64,000 bases of DNA from Candidatus Rokuibacteriota bacterium (GCA_023248995.1 JAHFDN010000009.1:1-64000), one strand, 5' to 3'; counted from the first letter of the stretch, positions 27,770 to 35,514 are shown. Made by a program: numbers and translations. The notes: a model not told the origin generated them from the letters alone.

Positions 27770-28234
27770 ATGGCCGAGCTGATCCACATTTCCAGGGTGA
27801 AGATCGTCAAGGACAAGGGGCCGACCCGCCGGGCCTACATCGAGGCCTTCCCCGAACCGGTCCGGTACGGGGTCCACGGCGGGATCAAGAAGTTCTACGG
27901 GGTGGAGCCGGAGGAGGAGCTTCCGACGACCCTCGACCACATCGTCGCTGCGGTCGCGGGCTGAATGACCGGCACGCTAGCGGTTGCGCTAGCCGCGAGG
28001 AAGATCCCGACCCAGCCCGACCGCCTGTCCTCGGAGGTCGAGGGATTCATCGAGCACGTGGACGGTAAGCCGCTGATCACAAGGATTAAGGTGCACTACC
28101 GGGTCAAAGTCCCCACGGGCAAGCGCGAGGAGGCGCAGCGCGCCATCGACGTCCACGAAAAAGGCTGCCCCGCTTCGCAGTCCGTTCAGCGCGGCATCGC
28201 CATCGAATGGGACGGCCAGGTGGTCGAAGAGTAA
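27770..28234 (+). CDS. OsmC-family peroxidase, predicted selenoprotein (Sec65)
   Basis: OsmC/Ohr proteins reduce organic or hydrogen peroxides with a Cys pair. Here the frame from ATG 27770 (AAGGAGG 7 bases upstream) runs 64 codons to TDHIVAAVAG-like sequence, meets TGA at 27962-27964, and continues in the same frame as MTGTLAVALAARKIP through to TAA 28232. Joined, the 154 residues form one complete OsmC domain. The TGA stands exactly where OsmC proteins have the first catalytic Cys (the AGC-M motif), and the second Cys is C133 in HEKGCPAS. A hairpin follows the TGA. I read it as selenocysteine. A nonsense mutation is the alternative but would not explain the position, the hairpin or the intact downstream frame. 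Confidence 0.85.
27976..27993 (+). promoter_or_regulatory. Predicted bacterial SECIS hairpin
   Basis: GCTAGCG (27976-27982) pairs perfectly with CGCTAGC (27987-27993) around a GTTG loop. The stem begins 11 bases and the loop 18 bases after the TGA at 27962-27964, within the spacing known for bacterial SECIS elements, and the loop opens with G. Both halves force the rare leucine codon CTA in a genome that prefers CTC/CTG. A lower CG/CG pair with a bulge may extend the stem. Confidence 0.7.
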
Positions 28235-28238
28235 AGAC

Positions 28239-29456
28239 TCAGCGCGGGACGCCGAAGATCAGCCGCGGGGAGAGCAGCGCGCGCGGCGGGACGAAGTCGC
28301 CGAGCACGCCCATGAGGAGACTCAGGAGGTCGGGGCGCCGCCGAAGCCGGTGGGCCACGAAGTTGGCCAGCCAGCGCCGCCCGATCACCGCCTGAAGCAG
28401 GCGCGTCACCCGTCCCTTGTCCCCGAACGCCGCGTCGCGCGCGCGCCAGAAGGGCTCCAGCGCCGCCCGGGAGACATCGCCGCCGACGAGCGCCAAGTGT
28501 CCGGTCGCCGCGGCCAGCTCGGCAGAGCGCAAGGCCGCATAGATGCCTTCTCCCGTGAACGGGTCGAAGAAGCCTGCCGCATCGCCGATCACGAGCACAC
28601 CCCCGTGGCGCGGGCGCTCTACCCGGTACGCGAGCGGGCCGAGCGCGGCCACCGGCGCGACCGACCGCATGCCCGCCAGGCGCGGCGCCAGGTGATCGAG
28701 CTGTTTGAGCCGGGCGAAGAAGAACGTCTCGAGCCGCCCCGCGAAGGGCGCGGCGTGACCGAAGGGGACCACCAGGCTGAGGCTCGCCACGCCGGCGGCC
28801 ACCGGGTTCAGGATGGCGTAATCCGGCGGGTCCACGTAGATTTCCCCCAGATCCTCGAAGTCACCGAGCCCCTCCACGTACGTCAGGAGGGCCATGCGAC
28901 GAAGCGCGTGCGCGCCAAGGAGGCCGAGCCGGCGGGCCACGACCGACTGCCGCCCGTCGGCGCCGATCACGAGGGGCGCCCGCGCTTCGAGCACGCGACC
29001 ATGGACATCGGCAGCCCGGACTCCCACCACCCGGTCGGTCTCGACGAGCAGGTCCTCGACACGGTGACGCTCGCGAACCTCCACGGGGAGCGCCTTCGCG
29101 CGCTCCACGAGAATCTGATCGAAGCTGAGCCGCCTGATCGCCAGCGCGTGATCGCGGTAGCCGCGATAGGCCCCCGCGGTCGGATAGCGTCCCTCGAGCC
29201 GAGTCCCATCGGGCGCCGTGATCTGCATCCCCCGAATCGGAACCGCCCCCGCCTGGTCCACCGCTTTCAGCACACCCAGTCGATCGAGGATCCGGGCCGT
29301 CTCGGGGCTCAGATACTCGCCGCAGAGCTTGGGACGGGGGAAGGCCGCTTTGTCGAGGAGGAGCACCGAGTGACCGTGCTCGGCCAGGAGAACAGCGGCG
29401 GCGCTCCCCGCCGGACCGGCGCCCACGACGATCGCGTCGTACACCCGCGCGCTCAC
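28239..29456 (-). CDS. FAD-dependent oxidoreductase, geranylgeranyl-reductase/hydroxylase type
   Basis: A 405-residue group A flavoprotein: N-terminal dinucleotide fold AIVVGAGPAGSAAAVLLAEHG, the LLDKAAFPRPKLCGEYLSP segment, and GVLVIGDAAGFFDPFTGEGIYAAL, which binds FAD and is typical of geranylgeranyl reductase-like and phenolic hydroxylase enzymes. It overlaps the methyltransferase by 4 bases and follows the type III polyketide synthase, so it most likely oxidises or reduces that pathway's lipid product. It converges with the OsmC gene with a 4-base gap. Confidence 0.85.
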   Translation of the reverse strand: MSARVYDAIVVGAGPAGSAAAVLLAEHGHSVLLLDKAAFPRPKLCGEYLSPETARILDRLGVLKAVDQAGAVPIRGMQITAPDGTRLEGRYPTAGAYRGYRDHALAIRRLSFDQILVERAKALPVEVRERHRVEDLLVETDRVVGVRAADVHGRVLEARAPLVIGADGRQSVVARRLGLLGAHALRRMALLTYVEGLGDFEDLGEIYVDPPDYAILNPVAAGVASLSLVVPFGHAAPFAGRLETFFFARLKQLDHLAPRLAGMRSVAPVAALGPLAYRVERPRHGGVLVIGDAAGFFDPFTGEGIYAALRSAELAAATGHLALVGGDVSRAALEPFWRARDAAFGDKGRVTRLLQAVIGRRWLANFVAHRLRRRPDLLSLLMGVLGDFVPPRALLSPRLIFGVPR

Positions 29457-30169
29457 TCTCGGACCCCCACGACGGCGAGCCTCACCCGGAGCGGATGGCG
29501 GACGACGCGAATGCCCGAGAGCCCGGCCCGGGCGGCCAGCGACCCGATCTCCTCGGGAGTATAGGCCCGCAGGACCGAGAGGGGGCCATCGTGCCTGGAC
29601 ATCCGGTGCCAGGCGAAGAGCCGCGTCGCGAGCCAGACGAGGGCGTAGGCCACGCGGCTTCGGATGAGATCGTTCACGACGAAGCCGATCCGGGCGACCC
29701 GCGCCATCTCCCCGAGGAGCTGGGGCGCCACCGCGGGCTCGAGATGGTGAAGGGTGAGCGAGGAGATCGCCGCGTCCACGCCGCTGGCCCTGAGGGGCAG
29801 GTGGAGGCCATCGGCCTGGACCAGGGAGATCTCCGGATACGCCGCGGCCCGCCGGCGCGCCACCTCCAGGATCTGCCGGTCCCGGTCCACCGCGATCAGG
29901 CGGAGTCGCCGCCCTCGTCGCCGCGCCCAGCGGGCGAGCCTGACGGGGATGTCGGCGCCCCCGCTCCCCACGTCGAGCACGGTCATCGGCTCACTCCGGC
30001 AATGCCGGAGCAGCCGGGTCAGATGAGACTGGGTCACCGACGCGCCGCCGAAGTAGCGATTCAGACGGGCAACATCGTCGAGGTTCTCCCGAAGCTCGGA
30101 CAGGGGGGCCGGACCGTCGAGAAGCTCGGCTCTGTCGTGGGACCGCGGGAGAGCGCGGAAGAGCGCCAT
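29453..30169 (-). CDS. Class I SAM-dependent methyltransferase
   Basis: A 238-residue methyltransferase. The SAM-binding motif TVLDVGSGGADIPVRLARWA begins at about residue 62, the acidic residue of motif II is in LRLIAVDRDRQIL, and motif IV is DAAISSLTLHHLEP. ATG 30169 lies 11 bases after the polyketide synthase stop, and the 3' end overlaps the flavoprotein. The context suggests O- or C-methylation of the polyketide-derived aromatic lipid. Confidence 0.87.
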   Translation of the reverse strand: MALFRALPRSHDRAELLDGPAPLSELRENLDDVARLNRYFGGASVTQSHLTRLLRHCRSEPMTVLDVGSGGADIPVRLARWARRRGRRLRLIAVDRDRQILEVARRRAAAYPEISLVQADGLHLPLRASGVDAAISSLTLHHLEPAVAPQLLGEMARVARIGFVVNDLIRSRVAYALVWLATRLFAWHRMSRHDGPLSVLRAYTPEEIGSLAARAGLSGIRVVRHPLRVRLAVVGVRE

Positions 30170-30180
30170 ACGAAAACCGG

Positions 30181-31212
30181 CTACCAGCGGAGCAGCGCGC
30201 CCTCGGCGGCAAAGCCCGGCCCGAGCGCGATCATGACGCCCCAGTCCCCGGGCACGGGCTGGGCGCGCCTCAGCGCTTCCTCGAAGACGAAAATCACCGT
30301 CGCCGACGACATGTTGCCGTACCGGCCGAGCACGGCCCGCGAGGCGGCAACGTCGTCGGCGCTCAGGTCCAGCAACTCCTGCACGTTCTCGATGACGCGC
30401 CGGCCGGCGGAGTGGAGGATCCAGAACGCGACGTCCTCTTTCTTCAGGCCCTGGGAAGCGAGGAGGGACGTCGCCATCTCTTTCATCATGACTCCGCCGA
30501 TCTTCCGGACCTCCTTGGAGAGGATGACCTGCGGCCGGCCCCCCGGGTAGCGGAACCCCATGGCGTCCAGGTGCTCGGAGCGAAAGAGCGTCTGGTGTTC
30601 GACGAGATTCGCGCCCTCGCCCTCGGTGCCGAGTGCCAGCGCCCCGGCGCCGTCGGCGAAGATGGCGTGAGCCACCGCGCTCTCCAGGCGGTCGTCCAGG
30701 TAGTAGGCAGCCGAGCAGATCTCCACGGCGACGACCAGTGCGCGATGACCGGGGAACGCCCTCAGGTGGTTGGACGCCTGCTGGAGGGCCACGAGGGCGC
30801 TGGCGCAGCCGGTGTCTCCGACATGGACCCGCTGGATGTCCGGACGGCAACCGAGATCACGGATCAGGTGAGCGTCCAGGCTGGGGCAGAGCCGCCCCGT
30901 GCAGGTGGTGGTGGCCAGGAAGTCCAGGTCGCGGGGCTGCCAGCCTGCGCGCTCGAGGCAGGCGCGCGCGGCCGCACTCCCGCATTCGAGCGCGCCCCGC
31001 TGGAAGCGGTCGTTCAGCTCCTCGGCGCTCTCGTCCGTGCGCACGCGGGCCGGATCGAGGTAGAGGTAGCGTCCCTCGATCCCGCTGTTGGCAAAAAACC
31101 CCCTGCGCTGCGCGTCCTCGTAGCCGGCGAGCAGAGCCACTTGTGGCTGGGGAAAGTAATGGGCCGGCGTGGCGGTGGCGACGGCCAGGATCTTCGGGTT
31201 CCCGGGCGGCAT
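30181..31212 (-). CDS. Type III polyketide synthase
   Basis: A chalcone-synthase-like homodimeric synthase of 343 residues that extends an acyl-CoA starter with malonyl-CoA. The Cys-His-Asn triad is clear: VGDTGCASALVALQ, FWILHSAGRRVIENV and LGRYGNMSSATVIF. Bacterial relatives (ArsB/ArsC, SrsA) make alkylresorcinols and alkylpyrones. A second ATG at 31224 overlaps the -10 box; ATG 31212 lies 7 bases after it and is chosen. The methyltransferase and flavoprotein downstream parallel the srsABC arrangement of Streptomyces. Confidence 0.9.
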   Translation of the reverse strand: MPPGNPKILAVATATPAHYFPQPQVALLAGYEDAQRRGFFANSGIEGRYLYLDPARVRTDESAEELNDRFQRGALECGSAAARACLERAGWQPRDLDFLATTTCTGRLCPSLDAHLIRDLGCRPDIQRVHVGDTGCASALVALQQASNHLRAFPGHRALVVAVEICSAAYYLDDRLESAVAHAIFADGAGALALGTEGEGANLVEHQTLFRSEHLDAMGFRYPGGRPQVILSKEVRKIGGVMMKEMATSLLASQGLKKEDVAFWILHSAGRRVIENVQELLDLSADDVAASRAVLGRYGNMSSATVIFVFEEALRRAQPVPGDWGVMIALGPGFAAEGALLRW

Positions 31213-31219
31213 GGTGTGG

Positions 31220-31248
31220 AGCATACGCCCCGTCCCGGCCGCTGTCTA
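31220..31248 (-). promoter_or_regulatory. Promoter of the type III PKS operon
   Basis: TAGACA (31248-31243), 17-base spacer, TATGCT (31225-31220). ATG 31212 begins 7 bases downstream, with no ribosome-binding site between, so the mRNA should be leaderless. Confidence 0.6.
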
Positions 31249-31263
31249 GCGCGAGCCACCCGA

Positions 31264-31293
31264 TTGACGCGCGCTGACGGCGGGTGCTAGGGT
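31264..31293 (+). promoter_or_regulatory. Promoter of the carbonic anhydrase gene
   Basis: TTGACG (31264-31269), 18-base spacer, TAGGGT (31288-31293). It is divergent from the PKS promoter. A leader of about 25 bases carries a GAGAGGAGG site before ATG 31326, so this unit is leadered. Confidence 0.45.
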
Positions 31294-31325
31294 GAGCGGG
31301 ATTTTCAGCGCGAGAGGAGGAAATC

Positions 31326-31850
31326 ATGCCGCTCTGGAGCTTCGAAGGAAAGGCGCCGCGCATCCACCCCACCGCCTTCATCGCCCCCACCGCCACCATT
31401 ATCGGGGACGTCGTCGTCGAGGAGCGGGCGTCGGTGTGGTACGGCGCGGTGCTGCGGGGGGACTTCAACCAAGTCGTCGTGAGCGCGGGGGCCAACGTCC
31501 AGGACAATTCAGTGCTCCACACCACCCCGGTCGCGCCCGTCGTGGTGGGGCCGGGCGCCACGGTGGGCCACACCTGCGTGATTCACTCGGCCACGCTCGA
31601 AGAGGAATGCCTGATCGGCAACGGCGCCACCGTCCTCGACGGGGCGAAGATCGGGGCCCGGGCGATGGTCGGGGCCGGGGCCCTGGTCGCCCCGGGCACC
31701 GTGGTGCCGCCGGGGATGCTGGCCGTCGGCGTCCCGGCCAAAGTGACGCGTCCTCTGGCAGGAACATCCGCCGAGCGCTGGGTCCAGCTGAACCCCGAGG
31801 CCTACCAGGCCCTGGCCCAGCGTCACAGGGCCGGCCTCGCCCCGGCCTGA
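31326..31850 (+). CDS. Gamma-class carbonic anhydrase-like protein
   Basis: A 174-residue left-handed beta-helix protein built of hexapeptide repeats, of the gamma carbonic anhydrase/YrdA group. The three zinc histidines are in VLHTTP, TVGHTCVIHS and the repeat that follows. Members interconvert CO2 and bicarbonate or remain of unknown activity. GAGGAGG lies 7 bases before the ATG. It faces the PKS operon across a 101-bp divergent promoter region. Confidence 0.88.
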   Translation: MPLWSFEGKAPRIHPTAFIAPTATIIGDVVVEERASVWYGAVLRGDFNQVVVSAGANVQDNSVLHTTPVAPVVVGPGATVGHTCVIHSATLEEECLIGNGATVLDGAKIGARAMVGAGALVAPGTVVPPGMLAVGVPAKVTRPLAGTSAERWVQLNPEAYQALAQRHRAGLAPA

Positions 31851-31869
31851 GGCCGGGAGACCGGCGGGC

Positions 31870-32007
31870 GTGGAGCTTACGTGGCCGGCCGTCGCCGGGC
31901 TAGTTCTGGGGATGGCTCTCTTCGCCCGGGTGGAGCAGGCGCGGTTCAGGCGGCTCGTCTTCGCCCTCCTGTTCACCCTGGGAGTGGTTCTGCTCCTCCG
32001 GGGTTGA
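31870..32007 (+). pseudogene. Fragment resembling the C-terminus of a TauE/SafE (TSUP) permease
   Basis: A 45-codon frame from GTG 31870 encodes a hydrophobic helix, the short basic stretch ARVEQARFRRLVF, and a final helix LLFTLGVVLLLRG. This is how many TSUP sulfite/sulfonate exporters end. The rest of such a permease (about 200 residues) is missing, because the carbonic anhydrase gene occupies the upstream bases. It is most likely the leftover of a deletion. A genuine small membrane protein cannot be excluded. Confidence 0.4.
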
Positions 32008-32016
32008 CCCGGACGC

Positions 32017-32808
32017 CTACCGCCCGGTGAATTTCGGGCGGCGCTTTTCCTTGAAGGCGCGCACGCCCTCTCGGTGGTCTTCGGTGTCGCGGACGACGGC
32101 CATGTGGGAGGAGACCAGGTCGAGGTGGGTGCGGATGTCGAGCCTGAGACTCTGGTAGGCGACGCGCTTCGTCAGCCGGATCGCGATCTGCGGTCCGTCG
32201 GCGATCTTCCGCGCCAGCCCGTAGGTGTACTGGCGCAGGTCCCCGGCCGGCACGACCTTGTTGACGATGCCGAGGCGCTCAGCCTCCCGAGCCTCGACGA
32301 AGTCTCCGGTCCAGAGCAGCTCCAGCGCCTTCGCGACGCCCACGAGGCGGGGGAGGAAGAAGGCGTCCCCGTCGCCGGGAACCAGCCCCACGTTCACGTA
32401 GCCGGTCGAGAACCTCGCCTCCTCGGCGGCGATCCGGAGGTCGCACTGAAGCGCCATCCCCATGCCGGCGCCGACGGCCACCCCGTTGACCATGGCGATG
32501 ACGGGCTTGTCCATAGCGTCCAGCATCTTCGGGATCTGGTGGATCTTCTCCCACAGCTCGTTCTTGTGCTGGAGCGGCGTGGGCGTTGTCTCGCCCATCC
32601 GCCCGACGTCGCCCCCCGCGCAGAAGGCCCGCCCCGCGCCGGTCACGACCACGACGTTGACCTCGGGGTCGCGCTGCGCCTCGGCGAGCGCCCACACCCA
32701 GCGCTCGATCATGGGAGCGGTGAACGCGTTCAGCTTGTCCGGCCGGTTCAGGGTGATGGTCGCGATCCGGGCCTCCACCTCGTAGAGCAGCTCGCTAGTC
32801 TCCGGCAT
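32017..32808 (-). CDS. Enoyl-CoA hydratase/isomerase family protein
   Basis: A 263-residue crotonase. The oxyanion-hole segments AFCAGGDVGRM and NGVAVGAGMGMALQCDLRIA are present. The two glutamates of classical enoyl-CoA hydratase are not at their usual places (MGM and GYV instead of CEL and PEI). GLVPGDGDAFFLPRLVG with its Asp resembles the PaaG-type isomerases. It is therefore probably an isomerase or other crotonase rather than a standard beta-oxidation hydratase. Nine bases separate it from the acyl-CoA dehydrogenase. Confidence 0.9.
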   Translation of the reverse strand: MPETSELLYEVEARIATITLNRPDKLNAFTAPMIERWVWALAEAQRDPEVNVVVVTGAGRAFCAGGDVGRMGETTPTPLQHKNELWEKIHQIPKMLDAMDKPVIAMVNGVAVGAGMGMALQCDLRIAAEEARFSTGYVNVGLVPGDGDAFFLPRLVGVAKALELLWTGDFVEAREAERLGIVNKVVPAGDLRQYTYGLARKIADGPQIAIRLTKRVAYQSLRLDIRTHLDLVSSHMAVVRDTEDHREGVRAFKEKRRPKFTGR

Positions 32809-32817
32809 GGGGCGCTC

Positions 32818-34008
32818 CTAATCCTTGGGGAGGCCGAGGACGCGCTCGGCCAGGATATTTTTCAAGATCTCCGACGTGCCGGCGCGGATCGTGCTGGCCC
32901 GGGCCAGAAGGCAGTTGGACGCCCACTGCCCCCCGTCCACCGCCCGGGCTCCGCCGGTGAGCTGGCTCGCCGGGCCGAGGATCTCGGTGGCCAGCTCCGC
33001 CAGCTCCTGATCCACGCGGCTCCAGGCCAGCTTCGAAGTGGAGCCCTCGGGCCCGGGCGCCTGGCCCCGGAGGAGCCGGGTGAGGCTCCGGTAGCCGTTC
33101 AGTTGCAGGCACTTCTCCTCGATGAGCAGAGCAACGAGGCGCTGCCGGATGACCGGATCGCCCGCGGCGCTGCCCCCGTTGCGCTCGATTTTTTTCGCGA
33201 GCGCGACGAGCCGGTCCATGGCCATCCGGAGCGAGACGTTCCGGATGAACGTCAGAAGGTCGCGCTCGTAGGAGAGCGTGGTGATGGCGACCTGCCAGCC
33301 CTCGTTCACCCGGCCCACGACGTTGGCCACGGGGACCTTCACGTTGTCGAGGAACACCTCGTTGAACTCGGCTTCCCCGGTCATCTGCTTGAGCGGCCTG
33401 ACGGTGACCCCGGGGCTCCGCATGTCCACCAGCAGGAAGGTGATCCCCTTGTGCTTGGACGCCGACGGGTCGGTCCTGACGAGGAAGAACCCCCAGTCGG
33501 CCACGTGGGCGAGGCTCGTCCAGACCTTCTGGCCGGTGACGACGAAGGAATCGCCGTCCAGAGCGGCCCGGCACTGGAGGTTCGCCAGATCGGAGCCCGC
33601 GTTGGGCTCGGAGAAGCCCTGGCACCAGATCTCCTCCGCGGTGAGAATCTTCGGCAGGTAGCGCCGGATCTGGGCCTCCGTGCCGTGCTCCATGAGCGTG
33701 GGGCCGAGCATGCTGAGGGCGCCGCGGTTGACGGGCGGGGGCGCCTGGGCGCGCGCCAGCTCCTCGTAGAAGATGATCTGCTCGACGATGGAGGCTCCGC
33801 GCCCGCCGTACTCGACGGGCCAATTGAGCCCGACCCAGCCGCCCTCGTAGAGCGTCCGCTGCCAGGCGCGGAGGCGGTCCACGTGCTCCCGGTCCGCCCG
33901 GGAAAAGGCGAACTCCCCGAGACTCAAATCCCGCGGGAGGTGGGACCGGAGCCAGCTCCGCACTTCCTGACGGAAGGCCTGCTCCCGGGACGTAAAGTCG
34001 AAGTCCAT
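32818..34008 (-). CDS. Acyl-CoA dehydrogenase family protein
   Basis: A 396-residue flavoprotein with the three acyl-CoA dehydrogenase domains. The FAD/substrate segments CQGFSEPNAGSDLANL and KVWTSLAHVADW are clear. Near the C-terminus TIRAGTSEILKNILAERVLGLP has Ala-Gly where short- and medium-chain enzymes carry the catalytic Glu. That is typical of a subgroup that includes steroid-degrading FadE heteromers, so catalysis may need another Glu or a partner subunit. It is paired with the crotonase downstream. Confidence 0.93.
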   Translation of the reverse strand: MDFDFTSREQAFRQEVRSWLRSHLPRDLSLGEFAFSRADREHVDRLRAWQRTLYEGGWVGLNWPVEYGGRGASIVEQIIFYEELARAQAPPPVNRGALSMLGPTLMEHGTEAQIRRYLPKILTAEEIWCQGFSEPNAGSDLANLQCRAALDGDSFVVTGQKVWTSLAHVADWGFFLVRTDPSASKHKGITFLLVDMRSPGVTVRPLKQMTGEAEFNEVFLDNVKVPVANVVGRVNEGWQVAITTLSYERDLLTFIRNVSLRMAMDRLVALAKKIERNGGSAAGDPVIRQRLVALLIEEKCLQLNGYRSLTRLLRGQAPGPEGSTSKLAWSRVDQELAELATEILGPASQLTGGARAVDGGQWASNCLLARASTIRAGTSEILKNILAERVLGLPKD

Positions 34009-34167
34009 GGCCCCCTATCTAGCACAAACCGGCGCCGCTGAATAGGCCATCCCCGCCCCCCGTCCAAGCCGGCAAGACGGAGGAAGTGACCCCGGAAGAA
34101 CAACGGGGCAGTGTAAACGATTCGCGGGCTTCCTCCGTCAAAGGCCAAGCGAAAGGAGGTGAACAGC

Positions 34168-34563
34168 ATGCGTCGACTGATCGCCCTGATCCTGGTCTCA
34201 GCCCTGACGGTCGGGTTCGCCGCACCCGCGGCGTACGCGGGGGGGAACACCGCCCAGAACGTGGCGCTGGGCCTGGCCTCCTTCGCCGTGTTCAACCAGC
34301 TGGTGGGGCCCCTGCTCCACCCGCGCCCGGCATACGCCAGGCCCGTGTACGTTGTGGAGCCCCCCCCTGTCGTCTACGCCACCCCGCCGCAGGTGGTCGT
34401 GGTTCAGCCTCCTCCACCCCCGGCGCCCACTGTCGTGTACTATCCGCACGGCCGGTACGAGCTCCGGGCGAACGGAATCCAGTACTACTGGGTCTGGATC
34501 CCCAACCCGCCGCCTCCGCCGGCGATGCCCCCGCCGCCCGCAGCACCCCCGCTCGGATCCTGA
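34168..34563 (+). CDS. Secreted proline-rich protein of unknown function
   Basis: A 131-residue protein with a clear signal peptide (LIALILVSALTVGFAAPAAYA), a short hydrophobic segment (NVALGLASFAVFNQL), then a low-complexity half made of Pro, Val and Tyr with several runs of four to six prolines, including a small YYPHGRYEL module. Strong AAAGGAGGTGA precedes ATG 34168; an in-frame GTG at 34159 falls inside that site and is rejected. Such proteins occur in cell envelopes of many proteobacteria-like organisms, but I do not recognise a function. Confidence 0.75.
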   Translation: MRRLIALILVSALTVGFAAPAAYAGGNTAQNVALGLASFAVFNQLVGPLLHPRPAYARPVYVVEPPPVVYATPPQVVVVQPPPPPAPTVVYYPHGRYELRANGIQYYWVWIPNPPPPPAMPPPPAAPPLGS

Positions 34564-34568
34564 GCGGG

Positions 34569-35468
34569 TTAACCGTCGAGACTGCGCCTGAGCGAGCCGC
34601 CCGCCCTCCCGAGGAGACGGGCGGCCGCCCGGGCGCTGACGCCTCGCCGGGCCATGAGGATCGCTACCTTGGTCCGGCCACCGGCCGCACGCAGATAGCG
34701 GCGCGCCCGGGCCCGCGACACCTTCCCGAGCAGACGGACCAAGCGCTCCGCGCGGGCCCGGAGCTTTCGCGACCGCGGCTCGAGGTCCACCATCCAGTTG
34801 CCGTACGTCTTGCCCAGCCCGACGAACGCGCCGGTCGTCAGCATGTTCAGGATCATCTTGGTGGCGGTCCCGGCCTTCAACCGGGTGGAGCCGGCCAGGA
34901 TCTCCGGACCGATGGAGGGAGCGATCGCGACGTCGGCGAGGCGCGCCATCGGGCTCCGGGCGTTCATCGCGACCAGCACCGTGCGACACCGGCGGCGCCG
35001 CGCCTCGGCCAGGGACGCCCTCACGAACGGCGTGACCCCGCTCGCGGCGACTCCCACGAGGACGTCCCCGGCCCGGATCCGTCCGCCCACGGCCCGGCGC
35101 CCTTCCCCCGCCCGGTCCTCGGCACCCTCGCGCGAGCGAAACACCGAGCCCCGGCCGCCTGCGACGATCGCCTGCACGAGGGACGGCGGCGTGCCGAACG
35201 TCGGCGGGCACTCCGCGGCCTCCAGCACGCCCAGGCGGCCGCTGGTGCCGGCCCCGACGAAGAAGAGACGACCGCCCGACGCGAGCCTCCTCGCGATCAC
35301 CCCGACGGCCCGCGCCACCTGCCGCCGGACCCGGGCGACGGCCTCTACGACCCGGCGGTCCTCCCGGTTCATCAGCGCCACGATCTCGAGGGGCGAAAGG
35401 GAGTCGAGCCGGCGGCTCCGGGGGTTGGGCCTCTCGGTGGGGAGCGCCTCGTAGGACAAACGCGGCAT
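34569..35468 (-). CDS. murQ: N-acetylmuramic acid 6-phosphate etherase
   Basis: MurQ removes the lactyl ether from MurNAc-6-phosphate to give GlcNAc-6-phosphate, the key step of MurNAc salvage. The 299 residues form a SIS domain: LFFVGAGTSGRLGVLEAAECPPTFG with the catalytic Glu, VGVAASGVTPFVRAS, and the STRLKAGTATKMILNMLTTG motif. ATG 35468 fits the family; the frame is open further but runs across the promoter. It is divergent from namZ, a shared peptidoglycan-recycling theme. Confidence 0.95.
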   Translation of the reverse strand: MPRLSYEALPTERPNPRSRRLDSLSPLEIVALMNREDRRVVEAVARVRRQVARAVGVIARRLASGGRLFFVGAGTSGRLGVLEAAECPPTFGTPPSLVQAIVAGGRGSVFRSREGAEDRAGEGRRAVGGRIRAGDVLVGVAASGVTPFVRASLAEARRRRCRTVLVAMNARSPMARLADVAIAPSIGPEILAGSTRLKAGTATKMILNMLTTGAFVGLGKTYGNWMVDLEPRSRKLRARAERLVRLLGKVSRARARRYLRAAGGRTKVAILMARRGVSARAAARLLGRAGGSLRRSLDG

Positions 35469-35475
35469 CGCGGCT

Positions 35476-35504
35476 TCGAAGATACCACCTTTTCCTGCTA
35501 GAGT
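35476..35504 (+). promoter_or_regulatory. Overlapping divergent promoters for murQ and namZ
   Basis: Only 46 bases separate the two start codons. On the plus strand TCGAAG, a 17-base spacer and TAGAGT (35499-35504) end 10 bases before the namZ ATG 35515. On the minus strand TATCTT (35484-35479) ends 10 bases before the murQ ATG 35468; its -35 is unclear. Neither gene has a ribosome-binding site. Confidence 0.45.
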
Positions 35505-35514
35505 GAGACACGCC

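Noticed and set aside
27770-28234. Two separate small genes (64 and 89 residues)
   Set aside because: Both are in the same phase, directly abut at a TGA, and each is only half of one OsmC domain. The second has no ribosome-binding site.
34009-34167. TAGATA 7 bases before the acyl-CoA dehydrogenase ATG as another leaderless promoter
   Set aside because: The -10 match is weak and no -35 is found at the right distance, so it is not counted with the others.
35503-35514. GTG 35503 as the namZ start
   Set aside because: It overlaps the TAGAGT -10 box, and transcription would begin downstream of it.
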